33,799 bases of DNA from JAJPKE01 sp052143275 (GTDB lineage Bacteria; Chloroflexota; Ktedonobacteria; Ktedonobacterales; JADMIN01): NCBI GenBank assembly GCA_052143275.1, contig JBKQTH010000109.1, forward strand, positions 1 through 33,799, given 5' to 3'. The stretch's first letter is position 1. Every line of letters begins with the position of its first letter. The position numbers and the translations under genes are program-made. The notes under the pieces are model-generated. The model was given only the letters and a program-made list of their open reading frames with translations. It was not told the origin of the DNA and made no database searches. Of this stretch, positions 15,402-22,619 are shown one piece after another.

Positions 15402-16784
15402 ATGAGCGACCAGAATCAGGATCCCGCCCGGGAGAGCTTTGAAGTCGAGATCAGCCACCTGCCTCTAGATGGTGAGGGTGAGAGCTTTCCGGTAGCGCGT
15501 CTCTCGCCCCACGCGCGCACCTGGCGCATTGCGCTGGGATCCAGCACCTTTCTTGTCTTGCTTGCGGTCCTGGTGGCCAGTGTGCCCGCGCTGCGCAGCC
15601 AGGTACGGGACGCGGTGCAGGGCCTCATGCCGATCCCCACCGCCACGCTGGCGCCGGGCGCTGATCTCCTCGCGATCGAAACTGATGTGCCCTGGACCGC
15701 CGTCACGTTAGACGGTCACCGCATTAGCGTGCCGCGAGTCGGGGTATCGGTCCCTCAGCGCCTGGCACGCGGAACTCATACCCTGACCTGGACTGCTGAG
15801 CCTTTCCAGCCGCAGCGCTGCACCCTCATTATTCCCGACAGCGGCAACGCATCCACGTGTGACGTCACTCTGGAAGCATTGCCCAGCAACACTGCGGATC
15901 TCACCGCAGTGGTCTATCTACATGAGTCGCTCGCCAGCCTCACCGCCATCGAACGGCAGGCGCTCATCCAGACTACCCAGGCAGCGCTCTCCGGCTTCAG
16001 CGATACCGTGCTGCCAGGAGAATCATACCTTGGAGGCGGCATTGCCACCAATCCGCTTCAGGCCACGCTCAACATGCAGCTGCAGACGGATGGCACATCC
16101 GTAGAGGGCTGCTGGTTTAGTGAGTTCACCGCTATCGCCGCTGGGAGTGGTGACTGCACTCTCGATGGGATGTCGTGCCTGCAGTTCTGTACTGTGCCCT
16201 GGCAAGTTCGGGTGGCGGACGCCAGTACCCTCGGAACAAAGGAGGAGTGGCTGACCCTCGCGATAGTTCACTCCATGTGGGACTATGCGACCTCCGATGG
16301 GCGGGCCATCGCCAGCGACCAGCCCATTGATTCAGGTCAAGCCGCTCTAGACAGCCAGCCAGTGCTGTTGCGCATCGGCTGGGATAGCCGGCAGTGGCAG
16401 GTGCGGCCACTCTTCGGCCCAGAGCAGGGGGCACCTATCACCGGCGACGATGGCATGCCGGTGACCGATGACCCTGGCTGCCTGGCGGCCGAAGATATCT
16501 TCAATGAAGACATCCCGATCTATGCCACGATACGTTTCATCTCCGGGTCCAACCCAGCCGCGGGCTGCCTGGTTGAGGCCACTCTGGTTGCACCAACAGG
16601 GACGCCGGCTCTCCCCACGGTACAGGTCGAAGAGTATCTGGTCCGCTTCGGCTTTGTAGCAGCCGTCAACCCACTAGCGCATCGGCGCAATCCCAAGTTG
16701 CCGCTGGCCGACGGTAACGAGCAACAGCTTGCGCGCCAGCTCGCCACGCTTTCCGGAGGGTTGACCGCCACCCTGATCGGCTAG
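15402..16784 (+). CDS. Single-pass membrane protein with PEGA-like extracellular domain
   Basis: This 460-residue protein has a cytoplasmic acidic N-terminus, one transmembrane helix at about residues 40-64, and a large extracellular part. The first extracellular segment (VPWTAVTLDGHRISVPRVGV and later RGTHTLTWTAEPFQPQ) resembles a PEGA-type beta domain. The remainder contains several Cys residues that could form disulfides (around CWFSEF, CTLDGMSCLQFC, CLAAED). I do not recognise the whole. It follows meaB by 54 bases, but a role in the mutase pathway is not suggested by its sequence. Confidence 0.72.
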   Translation: MSDQNQDPARESFEVEISHLPLDGEGESFPVARLSPHARTWRIALGSSTFLVLLAVLVASVPALRSQVRDAVQGLMPIPTATLAPGADLLAIETDVPWTAVTLDGHRISVPRVGVSVPQRLARGTHTLTWTAEPFQPQRCTLIIPDSGNASTCDVTLEALPSNTADLTAVVYLHESLASLTAIERQALIQTTQAALSGFSDTVLPGESYLGGGIATNPLQATLNMQLQTDGTSVEGCWFSEFTAIAAGSGDCTLDGMSCLQFCTVPWQVRVADASTLGTKEEWLTLAIVHSMWDYATSDGRAIASDQPIDSGQAALDSQPVLLRIGWDSRQWQVRPLFGPEQGAPITGDDGMPVTDDPGCLAAEDIFNEDIPIYATIRFISGSNPAAGCLVEATLVAPTGTPALPTVQVEEYLVRFGFVAAVNPLAHRRNPKLPLADGNEQQLARQLATLSGGLTATLIG

Positions 16785-16893
16785 GTGACGCATATGGACC
16801 ATAAGTCTTGCGCCATCTCCGGATCAAGGATAACCTGTGAGCGGATTAAACGACGGTATTTACGCAGCTTTTTGCACTAGATGGGGAGATTTG

Positions 16894-17916
16894 ATGGCGA
16901 TCTCGCAAGACGACAATATCGTGGAATTGCAGCGGACTGTTGAGCGGCAATCAGCACAAATCGCTGACCTGCAGGCGCAAGTCGCTACACTGCTAACGCG
17001 TTCGGAATCAAAGCGAGGCGTCCATTCTCGCGGAAGTAGTACCAGCAGGCGCCGCATGCTGCAGCGATTAGCGATGCTGGCTGCCGGCCTTACCGTTTTG
17101 GGAGCCACCGACTTTTCTCTCTCGACTCAGCCAGCGCACGCGGAGGCAGAAGCACACGCAGATGCCAGCGATGGAGAGACGTTGCAAACGTCGGTGACGT
17201 TCACCGATGGGACGTTCGCCGCTACCCTTCCGCCCCTGAACAGTAGCGTAACGTGGTCACGCGGCATGAACCATACGGATGCCACCCTCACCCCCCAGCA
17301 GCTAATAACGCAGCATCTTGCCAGCGAGCTGGGTCATACGTTCACTCCCGAGGTACCTAGTCCCGTCGTTATCCAGGCGTTGCTATCCCTTATATATGAG
17401 GTCTCGCAGGATGCAACTGACAGCTATGCCTATCCGCTCTACGTGCAGCTTCGGACGGCGCACACCACCGGAGATTGCACCGGTATCAACTCTACGATGT
17501 TCCAAACTGGCGACGGCTGGGCGACCGCCATTCATGCCGAGCCGCATCAGGATGACGGAGCCGGCATTACCATTGGGCTCAACGTAGAGGCCAGTCGATC
17601 TGCCGGTACCGGACGCATCATTGGTGCCAACATCGAGGCTGCCAACGGCTATGGGGATCAGGGGATCAACATTCAATCCGGACCGGTGTCCACCTGGGGT
17701 ACCGGATTGAACTTCGACTGGAACTCACAGGGAACCAGGGCTATCTGGATTCAGGGCAATTGGGTGGTAGGTTTAGATCTGGGTAATAATCATATGCGCA
17801 TGAATGCCGGACAGAAGATCTGTCTGGAACCGACGGAGGCCGTCTACCTCACGTATAATCCGTCGTCGCAGCGGATTGAGTTCTGGCGCGATGGCGATAT
17901 GGTCGCATCTTTCTAA
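16894..17916 (+). CDS. Tat-exported protein with N-terminal coiled coil
   Basis: This is a 340-residue protein. I chose ATG 16894 because GGGGAGA lies about six bases upstream; a GTG at 16837 has no such site. Residues 8-34 (NIVELQRTVERQSAQIADLQ onward) form a short coiled coil. A twin-arginine signal follows at 51-83 (SRRRMLQRLAMLAAGLTVLG, cut near AHA). The mature part has beta-rich repeats with Gly/Asn turns, and its end (LEPTEAVYLTYNPSSQRIEF) resembles the C-terminal modules of phage-tail-like or bacterial surface appendage proteins. It is probably an exported beta-structured surface protein. It is convergent with the glutaredoxin-like gene. Confidence 0.78.
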   Translation: MAISQDDNIVELQRTVERQSAQIADLQAQVATLLTRSESKRGVHSRGSSTSRRRMLQRLAMLAAGLTVLGATDFSLSTQPAHAEAEAHADASDGETLQTSVTFTDGTFAATLPPLNSSVTWSRGMNHTDATLTPQQLITQHLASELGHTFTPEVPSPVVIQALLSLIYEVSQDATDSYAYPLYVQLRTAHTTGDCTGINSTMFQTGDGWATAIHAEPHQDDGAGITIGLNVEASRSAGTGRIIGANIEAANGYGDQGINIQSGPVSTWGTGLNFDWNSQGTRAIWIQGNWVVGLDLGNNHMRMNAGQKICLEPTEAVYLTYNPSSQRIEFWRDGDMVASF

Positions 17917-17982
17917 TTGCTACATTCCGAGCTCCGCCACCCGGTCACCGTGAGACGCACGAGGAGCCAACCTTGGTGGCGT

Positions 17983-18234
17983 TCAGCGTGCGTAGTATCG
18001 CGCGATCGCGTGGCGCAGCGCTTCCGGCCTCGGCCGGCCCCAGGCGACCAGCTCCAGATCAATGTAGATACCCGGAAACCGGCGCAAGCCGCTGACCTGA
18101 GCTAGGCGAAGCCCCGCGGGTGAGTTCGCGTCGAGCTGGTAGACCTCGAAGCCATACTCTGTCGCGAGTTGATCGAGCAACTGCTCGACTTCATTGCAGC
18201 CTCAGCCATGGCTCGTCAGCATCAGCACGCCCAT
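17983..18234 (-). CDS. Glutaredoxin/thioredoxin-like protein with in-frame TGA, candidate selenoprotein
   Basis: Read from ATG 18234 through a TGA at codon 11 (18204-18202), the frame gives 83 residues. AGGAG lies eight bases before the ATG. The start is MGVLMLTSHG, then TGA, then GCNEVEQLLDQLATEYGFEV. In small glutaredoxin-like proteins strand 1 is followed by Thr-x-x-x-Cys-x-x-Cys-Glu, and aligning the Thr and Glu puts the TGA exactly at the nucleophilic Cys. A cis-proline motif (GLRRFPGIYID, Pro54) and the C-terminal GRP element complete the fold. The TGA may therefore encode selenocysteine, giving a U-G-C motif. The alternative is a nonsense-mutated gene. It lies 25 bases after the DUF4012 gene and is probably the last gene of that operon. 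Confidence 0.65.
18173..18188 (-). promoter_or_regulatory. SECIS-like hairpin downstream of the in-frame TGA
   Basis: Thirteen bases after the TGA the minus strand reads TCGAGC-AGTT-GCTCGA, a perfect 6-bp stem, extended by one G-U pair, with a four-base loop having G in its second position. Bacterial SECIS elements lie just after the UGA, with the loop roughly 16-37 nt away and a G among its first two bases. Here the loop begins 20 bases after the TGA. Confidence 0.5.
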
Positions 18235-18259
18235 CAAGCTATCTCCTCTATTTTTGCAC

Positions 18260-20512
18260 TCAGCCATTGTAGGCGATGTAGATCAATTTATCGCCATCCA
18301 GATCACCCGTGTACTGATATGCCGGACGAGACGAGGCAGGCACACCAACCACCGTGCTGAGCGCCTGCTGCAACCCTGCCTGGTGAGTGTATTCGAGTGC
18401 GTAGGTGTAGCGTCCGTTGGCGAAATGTAGCGCAGCATGAGGTACCCGCCAGGAGAGGTACAGCGTGTAGGACGTGCCGTCCTGAATAAGCAAGTAACCG
18501 CCCCACATCTGGTATCCTGGCTGGTCGCTGCGACCGATCCGGTCGTCGCTGTTGAAGTTCGTGAACCCCTGCAGCGAAAGCAACTGGGCCGTGGCAGGAG
18601 CGTAGATACGCAGGTAGGTAAGGTAGTAATCTGGACCATACAGTTCGGTTGGATTGGTGACGTCGAATCGGTAAGTCAACGTCAGATGATGGGTAGCCGT
18701 GCCCTGGCTATCCAGCACCACGTCATCAGACTCCGCCACCGTAACAAACTGGCTGCCTTTATTCCCGGACACGTTAGCGTCAACGATGCTGACGCTGTCG
18801 ACCGGCGCCTTGGGAAACGCGCCGTCAATGTGATACGTGGCGAGTAGGCCCTCACCAGTGGGATCACTCACGTATACCTGAATGTCTTTCGAGTGCACAC
18901 TGGCGATGAGGTCCTTACCGATGGTAATCTGCTCGGAGAGTGAGAGACTGTGCAGCTTCTGCAGAAGCGCCTGGCCCAGCAGGGCAGTAAAGCGCTTGGT
19001 AGGCGAGCTGATTTGCTCGCTAGACGGTAATGGTGCTAAGGGCTGCTCGCTGGGCACCAGCTCGTAGAGATGGATCAAGTGCTCGAGATTAGTATCGGTG
19101 ACGACCTGGCCATACTGGGGCAGGGCAATCGGCCCAAGAATGTGGATGACTCCCTCGATGGCCGCCGGCGTCACAGCAATTACCCCCTGAACCGTGGGAC
19201 CACCTTCGCGTACGAGCTGCTGCATGCCCAGTTTGGCCGAGGTGGGGAAGTCACCGGAGAGGTTCGAGTCCCGCAGGCCGTAGATCGTGTTGTACTGCCA
19301 CCATGAATACTGCTGTGGCGCCGGCGACACATCGCCATGACTCTCCAGGTAGGGACTATCCAGTAAGTAGGTATCGCTAATGGTCAAAGGCTGAATCTTG
19401 CCGTTCACGACGGTCATGATGGCATAGTTCCCGATGAATCCACCACCCGGACGCATTTCGGTGCTATCCATCAGCTCAATCAGGTATTTGCTCGGACTAT
19501 CCAGGCCGAGCACGTTGGGCAGGACATCAAGCGCTGTGTTTACCTGGCCCACGACCGTCAGGATCTGTGGCCACTTTGCCAGGAGCTGTCGCACCTCCGC
19601 TACCTGCTGCGGCTTCACCAGTGAGCTTGGTAGCACGGAGAGATCGGCGCGCAGTGCATAGCCAACCGCCGATTGTAGATGCGCAAACCCCGCAGCTAGC
19701 CCCGCCCGCAGTTGGTTGTAGCTGGCTGTGTCGAGCACGGGCGGCGGGGGAGGGTCCCCTGCCGAAGGCGAACTGCCACTGGTCGAAGCGGTAGCCACGT
19801 GAGAGCTGGCAAAAAGGCCCCCCTGTAAGATCTGCAGCGCGAGCCGGCCATCCTGAGCAAAGTCACCCCCCGCCAAGCAGAGCTCATCTGCGGCAGCAGC
19901 GAGATATTCGGCAGATGCCAGCACGGAGCCTGTCCACGGTAGATGGCTGGCGACCGCAAACGTGCCCTGCGGCTGAGCAAGCATTCGACGTAGCGGGCCA
20001 AAGTCCTGCTCGGCGGCGCTCAACTCCGCCTGCACCTTGTTCAAGGTGGTGTTGTTGAGCGCTTGGTCGATGTGATTCAAGCTCACCAGCGCGCGAACGT
20101 CCTCAAGGTGTTGCAGTCCATCGTGAGCGAGGGTGCGCATCCGTTGAAGTTGCGCCGTCGCGTTTACCCAGCCGCCGATGCTGAGACCGGCGAAGGTGAA
20201 CAAGATAAGAACCACAAGCAAGAGCCGGAGCCCACGAGAGGTCTTCAGTATTGATGCCGGCAGCTTTAGGCGGTGGAGCAGGCCATAGAGACCAGGCCGA
20301 GCCGTCTTGCCACCGAGCCCTGGCATGGGGACTGTGGGAGCGTCAGACACAGCATCGTGCGCATCCCCACGTACCAGTCCCGGGCCAGGCGCCAGCATGG
20401 GGACTGTTAGAGCATCATACACAGCCTCCAGGTCGTCCCCACGCTCCACCCTCTGGCTGGGGGCCGGCATGGGGACTGTGGGCATGTCTTCCCATTGCTC
20501 GCTCTGCTTCAT
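18260..20512 (-). CDS. DUF4012 domain membrane protein
   Basis: This 750-residue protein has a cytoplasmic N-terminus with three TVPM motifs spaced 24 residues apart (12, 36, 60), one transmembrane helix (about 95-113) and a long extracellular part. The DUF4012 signature is clear: SPSKYLIELMDSTEMRPGGG, FIGNYAIM, a PTVQGVIAVTPAAIEGVI segment and a conserved YSWWQYNTIYGLRDSN stretch. The family is widespread in Actinobacteria and Chloroflexota, often in exopolysaccharide loci, and has no proven activity. ATG 20512 has GAGGG seven bases upstream. It sits in the minus-strand operon behind the HprK-like and PqqD-like genes and before the glutaredoxin-like gene, so it may act at the surface on the product of that operon. 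Confidence 0.9.
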   Translation of the reverse strand: MKQSEQWEDMPTVPMPAPSQRVERGDDLEAVYDALTVPMLAPGPGLVRGDAHDAVSDAPTVPMPGLGGKTARPGLYGLLHRLKLPASILKTSRGLRLLLVVLILFTFAGLSIGGWVNATAQLQRMRTLAHDGLQHLEDVRALVSLNHIDQALNNTTLNKVQAELSAAEQDFGPLRRMLAQPQGTFAVASHLPWTGSVLASAEYLAAAADELCLAGGDFAQDGRLALQILQGGLFASSHVATASTSGSSPSAGDPPPPPVLDTASYNQLRAGLAAGFAHLQSAVGYALRADLSVLPSSLVKPQQVAEVRQLLAKWPQILTVVGQVNTALDVLPNVLGLDSPSKYLIELMDSTEMRPGGGFIGNYAIMTVVNGKIQPLTISDTYLLDSPYLESHGDVSPAPQQYSWWQYNTIYGLRDSNLSGDFPTSAKLGMQQLVREGGPTVQGVIAVTPAAIEGVIHILGPIALPQYGQVVTDTNLEHLIHLYELVPSEQPLAPLPSSEQISSPTKRFTALLGQALLQKLHSLSLSEQITIGKDLIASVHSKDIQVYVSDPTGEGLLATYHIDGAFPKAPVDSVSIVDANVSGNKGSQFVTVAESDDVVLDSQGTATHHLTLTYRFDVTNPTELYGPDYYLTYLRIYAPATAQLLSLQGFTNFNSDDRIGRSDQPGYQMWGGYLLIQDGTSYTLYLSWRVPHAALHFANGRYTYALEYTHQAGLQQALSTVVGVPASSRPAYQYTGDLDGDKLIYIAYNG
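20318..20485. repeat. 72-bp degenerate tandem repeat in the DUF4012 gene
   Basis: Three stretches containing GGGGACTGT on the plus strand encode T-V-P-M motifs of the DUF4012 protein at an exact 24-residue period (residues 12, 36, 60). The bases between have diverged. It encodes the cytoplasmic tail before the membrane helix. Confidence 0.75.
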
Positions 20513-20558
20513 CCACCCACCCTCAGGTCATGCGCCTTCCACGATCGCCCGGGCCGGA

Positions 20559-20879
20559 TCACTTCGCCACATCAATCCCTGGCGACGACAGCGGATCTGT
20601 GGTGTGCTGGGACGCCACCAGATAGCCCATTCGCTCGAGTTCCTGCAGCAGCGCGAGCGTCTCGGCGTGCATGTGCGGCTCGTCGGGAAGGAGCGCGGCT
20701 AGCTCGGCGGCAATCTCGTCCGTTGACAGAGTACCGTCGCAGTAGTCCCACACGAGTGCTCCAGCTGCGTTGAGTGCGCGCCCCTCATTTGCCACCGGAT
20801 CGAATAGCAGGCACGTGCCATCCGGCATGATGTGCGTCTCAATGTCGGCACGCTGACAAGGACGCGCGGTTTCGACCAT
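20559..20879 (-). CDS. PqqD-like peptide-binding (RRE) protein
   Basis: This 106-residue protein shows the PqqD fold pattern: DGTCLLFDPVANEGRALNAA, then GALVWDYCDGTLSTDEIAAE and a C-terminal helix LLQELERMGYLVA. PqqD-type domains are RiPP recognition elements that bind the leader of a substrate and present it to a modifying enzyme. A related group is known beside HPr-kinase-related proteins in exopolysaccharide clusters. Here it directly follows an HprK-like gene (32 bases), with GGGAGGG six bases before its ATG. No radical-SAM enzyme or lasso cyclase is in the window, so the natural partners are the two kinases and their likely substrates. Confidence 0.85.
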   Translation of the reverse strand: MVETARPCQRADIETHIMPDGTCLLFDPVANEGRALNAAGALVWDYCDGTLSTDEIAAELAALLPDEPHMHAETLALLQELERMGYLVASQHTTDPLSSPGIDVAK

Positions 20880-20911
20880 CCACTACCCTCCCTAGTGAAC
20901 AACACCGTGGA

Positions 20912-21793
20912 CTACCAGTGCCGCTCGCCTGCAGGCGAGAAAATATCGAGCTGCGCCTCCAGTGTCTCAAACATGTCAAGTGCCTCGGGAAGGGACGAAT
21001 ACGTCAGCGAGAAGGGCTTCACCCGGGTAGCCAATCTCACTGCGAGGCGTCGCCGCTCACCTGGAGAGGGAGATTCCTGTGCGAACTCCATGTTGAGCAG
21101 TTGGGTAAGGCACTCCGCTTGCGTGATAGGAACACAGTTGGTCGCTGCGTTCTCGACATAGCGCGGGATGACCACGGAGCGTACCGCGGCTGGCTCACCC
21201 CAGTGCCGTGGCCGATAGTAGGACTCTAGGCCGCCCACTGGACCTTCCAGCTCGACCCCTATGTCACGCAGGATCGCTAGAGTTGGCACGGCAAGGTGGC
21301 AGGCGCGCCGGCAACCAACCGCGACGAGCTCACCCTCACGCTCTATCAAGGGACACACGTCGTCAGTCAGCGGCAGCCACCCACGCGCAGCAAGGGCAAG
21401 CGTGAGCGTTGTTTTGCCTGCGCCGGAGACGTTCGGCAGCAGCACGGCGCCGCCATGGCGTGTGACCGCACCGGCGTGTAGCACAAGAGAGGCACAACTA
21501 TAGCGGACGGAAGCAGTGTACGCCTGCCATTCGAGGCAGCTTGCCACTTGGGCTTCATCATACAGTGGCGGGCAAAGTGCCGCAGAGCTCTCGTCGGTCA
21601 CGTGCCACTCCGATTCCTCGCGATGTAGCATGAGCTTCGTGGAGTGACTGGACGGTAGCTCGATGGCAACAGTGCTCGGCCCTAGCAGCTCATCCAGGCG
21701 CTGCGCAAGCGTGTCGGCTGTCTCGATCCCATGCACCGTGACGACATGACCGAGAATCATAAAAGATTGGGCAGTGCTTTGGGCCATGTGCAT
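20912..21793 (-). CDS. HPr-kinase-like protein, copy B
   Basis: This 293-residue protein is related to the catalytic domain of HPr kinase/phosphorylase and to the HprK-related kinases of lasso-peptide and exopolysaccharide clusters. The P-loop is NVSGAGKTTLTLALA (Lys127), with the upstream His in VLHAGAV (His106) and the acidic pair in LPLTDDVCPL (Asp144, Asp145). The frame is open far upstream, but the start at ATG 21793 gives exactly the length of copy A, and a GGGAG sequence is conserved 11 bases before both. Substrate unknown. The adjacent Tat-signal protein is the obvious candidate. It shares an operon with the PqqD-like and DUF4012 genes. Confidence 0.86.
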   Translation of the reverse strand: MHMAQSTAQSFMILGHVVTVHGIETADTLAQRLDELLGPSTVAIELPSSHSTKLMLHREESEWHVTDESSAALCPPLYDEAQVASCLEWQAYTASVRYSCASLVLHAGAVTRHGGAVLLPNVSGAGKTTLTLALAARGWLPLTDDVCPLIEREGELVAVGCRRACHLAVPTLAILRDIGVELEGPVGGLESYYRPRHWGEPAAVRSVVIPRYVENAATNCVPITQAECLTQLLNMEFAQESPSPGERRRLAVRLATRVKPFSLTYSSLPEALDMFETLEAQLDIFSPAGERHW

Positions 21794-21914
21794 CAGCTTG
21801 GCGGCTCCCGTTTTGTCATGAAACGTAGACTTCTCTGCCGGTAGATCTTCGGCAGAGAAGATGAACGAGGACTCGCGACCGCTGTTGCCTTCGCCCTCAG
21901 CAGCATAGGTTACG
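21794..21914 (-). other. Spacer with possible remnant of the second Tat-protein domain
   Basis: In the frame of kinase B, upstream of its start, the translation contains NSGRESSFIFSAEDLPAEKS. It resembles YSGGDYYFIFLAEYMTPGTY of the longer Tat protein (SG, FIF and AE shared). This suggests that the second Tat protein lost its domain by a frameshift and deletion. Short match, so tentative. Confidence 0.3.
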
Positions 21915-22211
21915 TTATGATGGTGCCGGTAGCGACGTCGCGGTCGGGGTCGGGGGTATCGGGGTCGGAGTGGCATTGGGATTGGTGGTGGGGCTACCCG
22001 ACACTTGTTGTTGCGCGGCCCCAACGTAGTGCGACACGATGGACGGCGAGCTCGCGCCATTCCGGGTCATGGCCACGCCTGCTACCGCAGCCGCGCCAGC
22101 AGCGCCTGCCGTACCAATCACCGCTGCGCGGAGGAATCGCCTCCGGCTCTGTGGGTCGTTAAGTCTGTCCGACGGAACTTGCTGGGTAGTGTTGTCGTTG
22201 TCTTGGGCCAC
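21915..22211 (-). CDS. Short Tat-signal protein, copy B (possible kinase substrate)
   Basis: This is a 98-residue protein starting at GTG 22211, with AGGAG seven bases upstream. The first 75 residues parallel copy A: MAQDND, then LNDPQSRRRFLRAAVIGTAG with twin arginines followed by an Ala/Gly/Val-rich hydrophobic core. The mature part is only about 45 residues, Pro/Thr-rich (TPTPIPPTPTATSLPAPS), and ends in Ser. It lies directly before HprK-like copy B. It may be a genuine short substrate peptide or a truncated paralog of copy A whose domain was lost. Tat export would allow cytoplasmic modification before secretion. Confidence 0.75.
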   Translation of the reverse strand: MAQDNDNTTQQVPSDRLNDPQSRRRFLRAAVIGTAGAAGAAAVAGVAMTRNGASSPSIVSHYVGAAQQQVSGSPTTNPNATPTPIPPTPTATSLPAPS

Positions 22212-22584
22212 TGTACATCTCCTGTGGCTAACGCCACACTTGTCCGCGCCGAGCCAATTTGCGGACCGCCAAACCAACCAGAGTAGGCACCTTGTTCAGT
22301 ACGGGTGCGAGAGTAGCATGGGAACTCATCCACTCATGGCGATTGCCGTACAACCATACGGACACGACTCCGTGTGGCTGTCGATAGTCTGTCTCTACTG
22401 TGACTAACGAACAAAGCGGGGAAACGGAATCATCCGATGGAGCACTCGTGACATTTCAGTGCTCTCACCCTACCTGCCACCAAATGGCCATGACCGGTAC
22501 TACACCTGAGACCACGCTGCCAGAAACATAGTTCCATTTCGCAGCCGCCAAAGTCCCCATGTGGACGGAGCGTGGACTGTCTTA
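22212..22584 (-). promoter_or_regulatory. Long structured leader RNA, copy B
   Basis: About 370 untranslated bases lie between the promoter and the GTG of Tat protein B, with no gene seen inside. In 5' to 3' order on the minus strand it holds a 7-bp hairpin (22464-22440), the box CCGCTTTGTTCGTT (22419-22406) shared exactly with copy A, two directly adjacent 5-bp hairpins (22375-22362 and 22361-22346), and a hairpin before the ribosome binding site (22238-22223). Confidence 0.5.
22223..22238 (-). promoter_or_regulatory. Hairpin next to the ribosome binding site, copy B
   Basis: TGTGGC-GTTA-GCCACA is a 6-bp stem whose 3' arm runs directly into GGAG of the ribosome binding site of Tat protein B. 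The same arrangement occurs at copy A (24331-24346), which suggests translational control. Confidence 0.55.
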
Positions 22585-22590
22585 GCGCCA

Positions 22591-22619
22591 ACTATACGGG
22601 AGGATGTACCGCTTGTCAA
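22591..22619 (-). promoter_or_regulatory. Promoter of module B
   Basis: TTGACA (22619-22614), 17 bp, TATAGT (22596-22591) on the minus strand. Boxes and spacing are identical to the module A promoter. The -35 box overlaps the TGA stop codon of HprK-like copy A. Confidence 0.82.

Noticed and set aside
17917..17982. Terminator between the convergent Tat-exported protein and glutaredoxin-like genes
   Set aside because: Only a distant CGCCACC/GGTGGCG pair without a T run was found.
21794..21906. Small frame between Tat protein B and kinase B that ends in TGATG, with a similar arrangement before kinase A
   Set aside because: The two peptides are not alike, neither has a ribosome binding site, and they are Arg/Ser-rich as expected for chance frames.
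20912..22060. A 382-residue version of HprK-like copy B, with an Arg/Pro-rich N-terminus
   Set aside because: The first part overlaps the Tat gene in another frame and is low-complexity. Starting at 21793 gives the same 293-residue length and upstream GGAG as copy A.
22440..22464. Hairpin GAGCACT/AGTGCTC as terminator of kinase A
   Set aside because: The loop is 11 bases, no T run follows on the minus strand, and it lies downstream of the next promoter, so it is more likely part of leader B.
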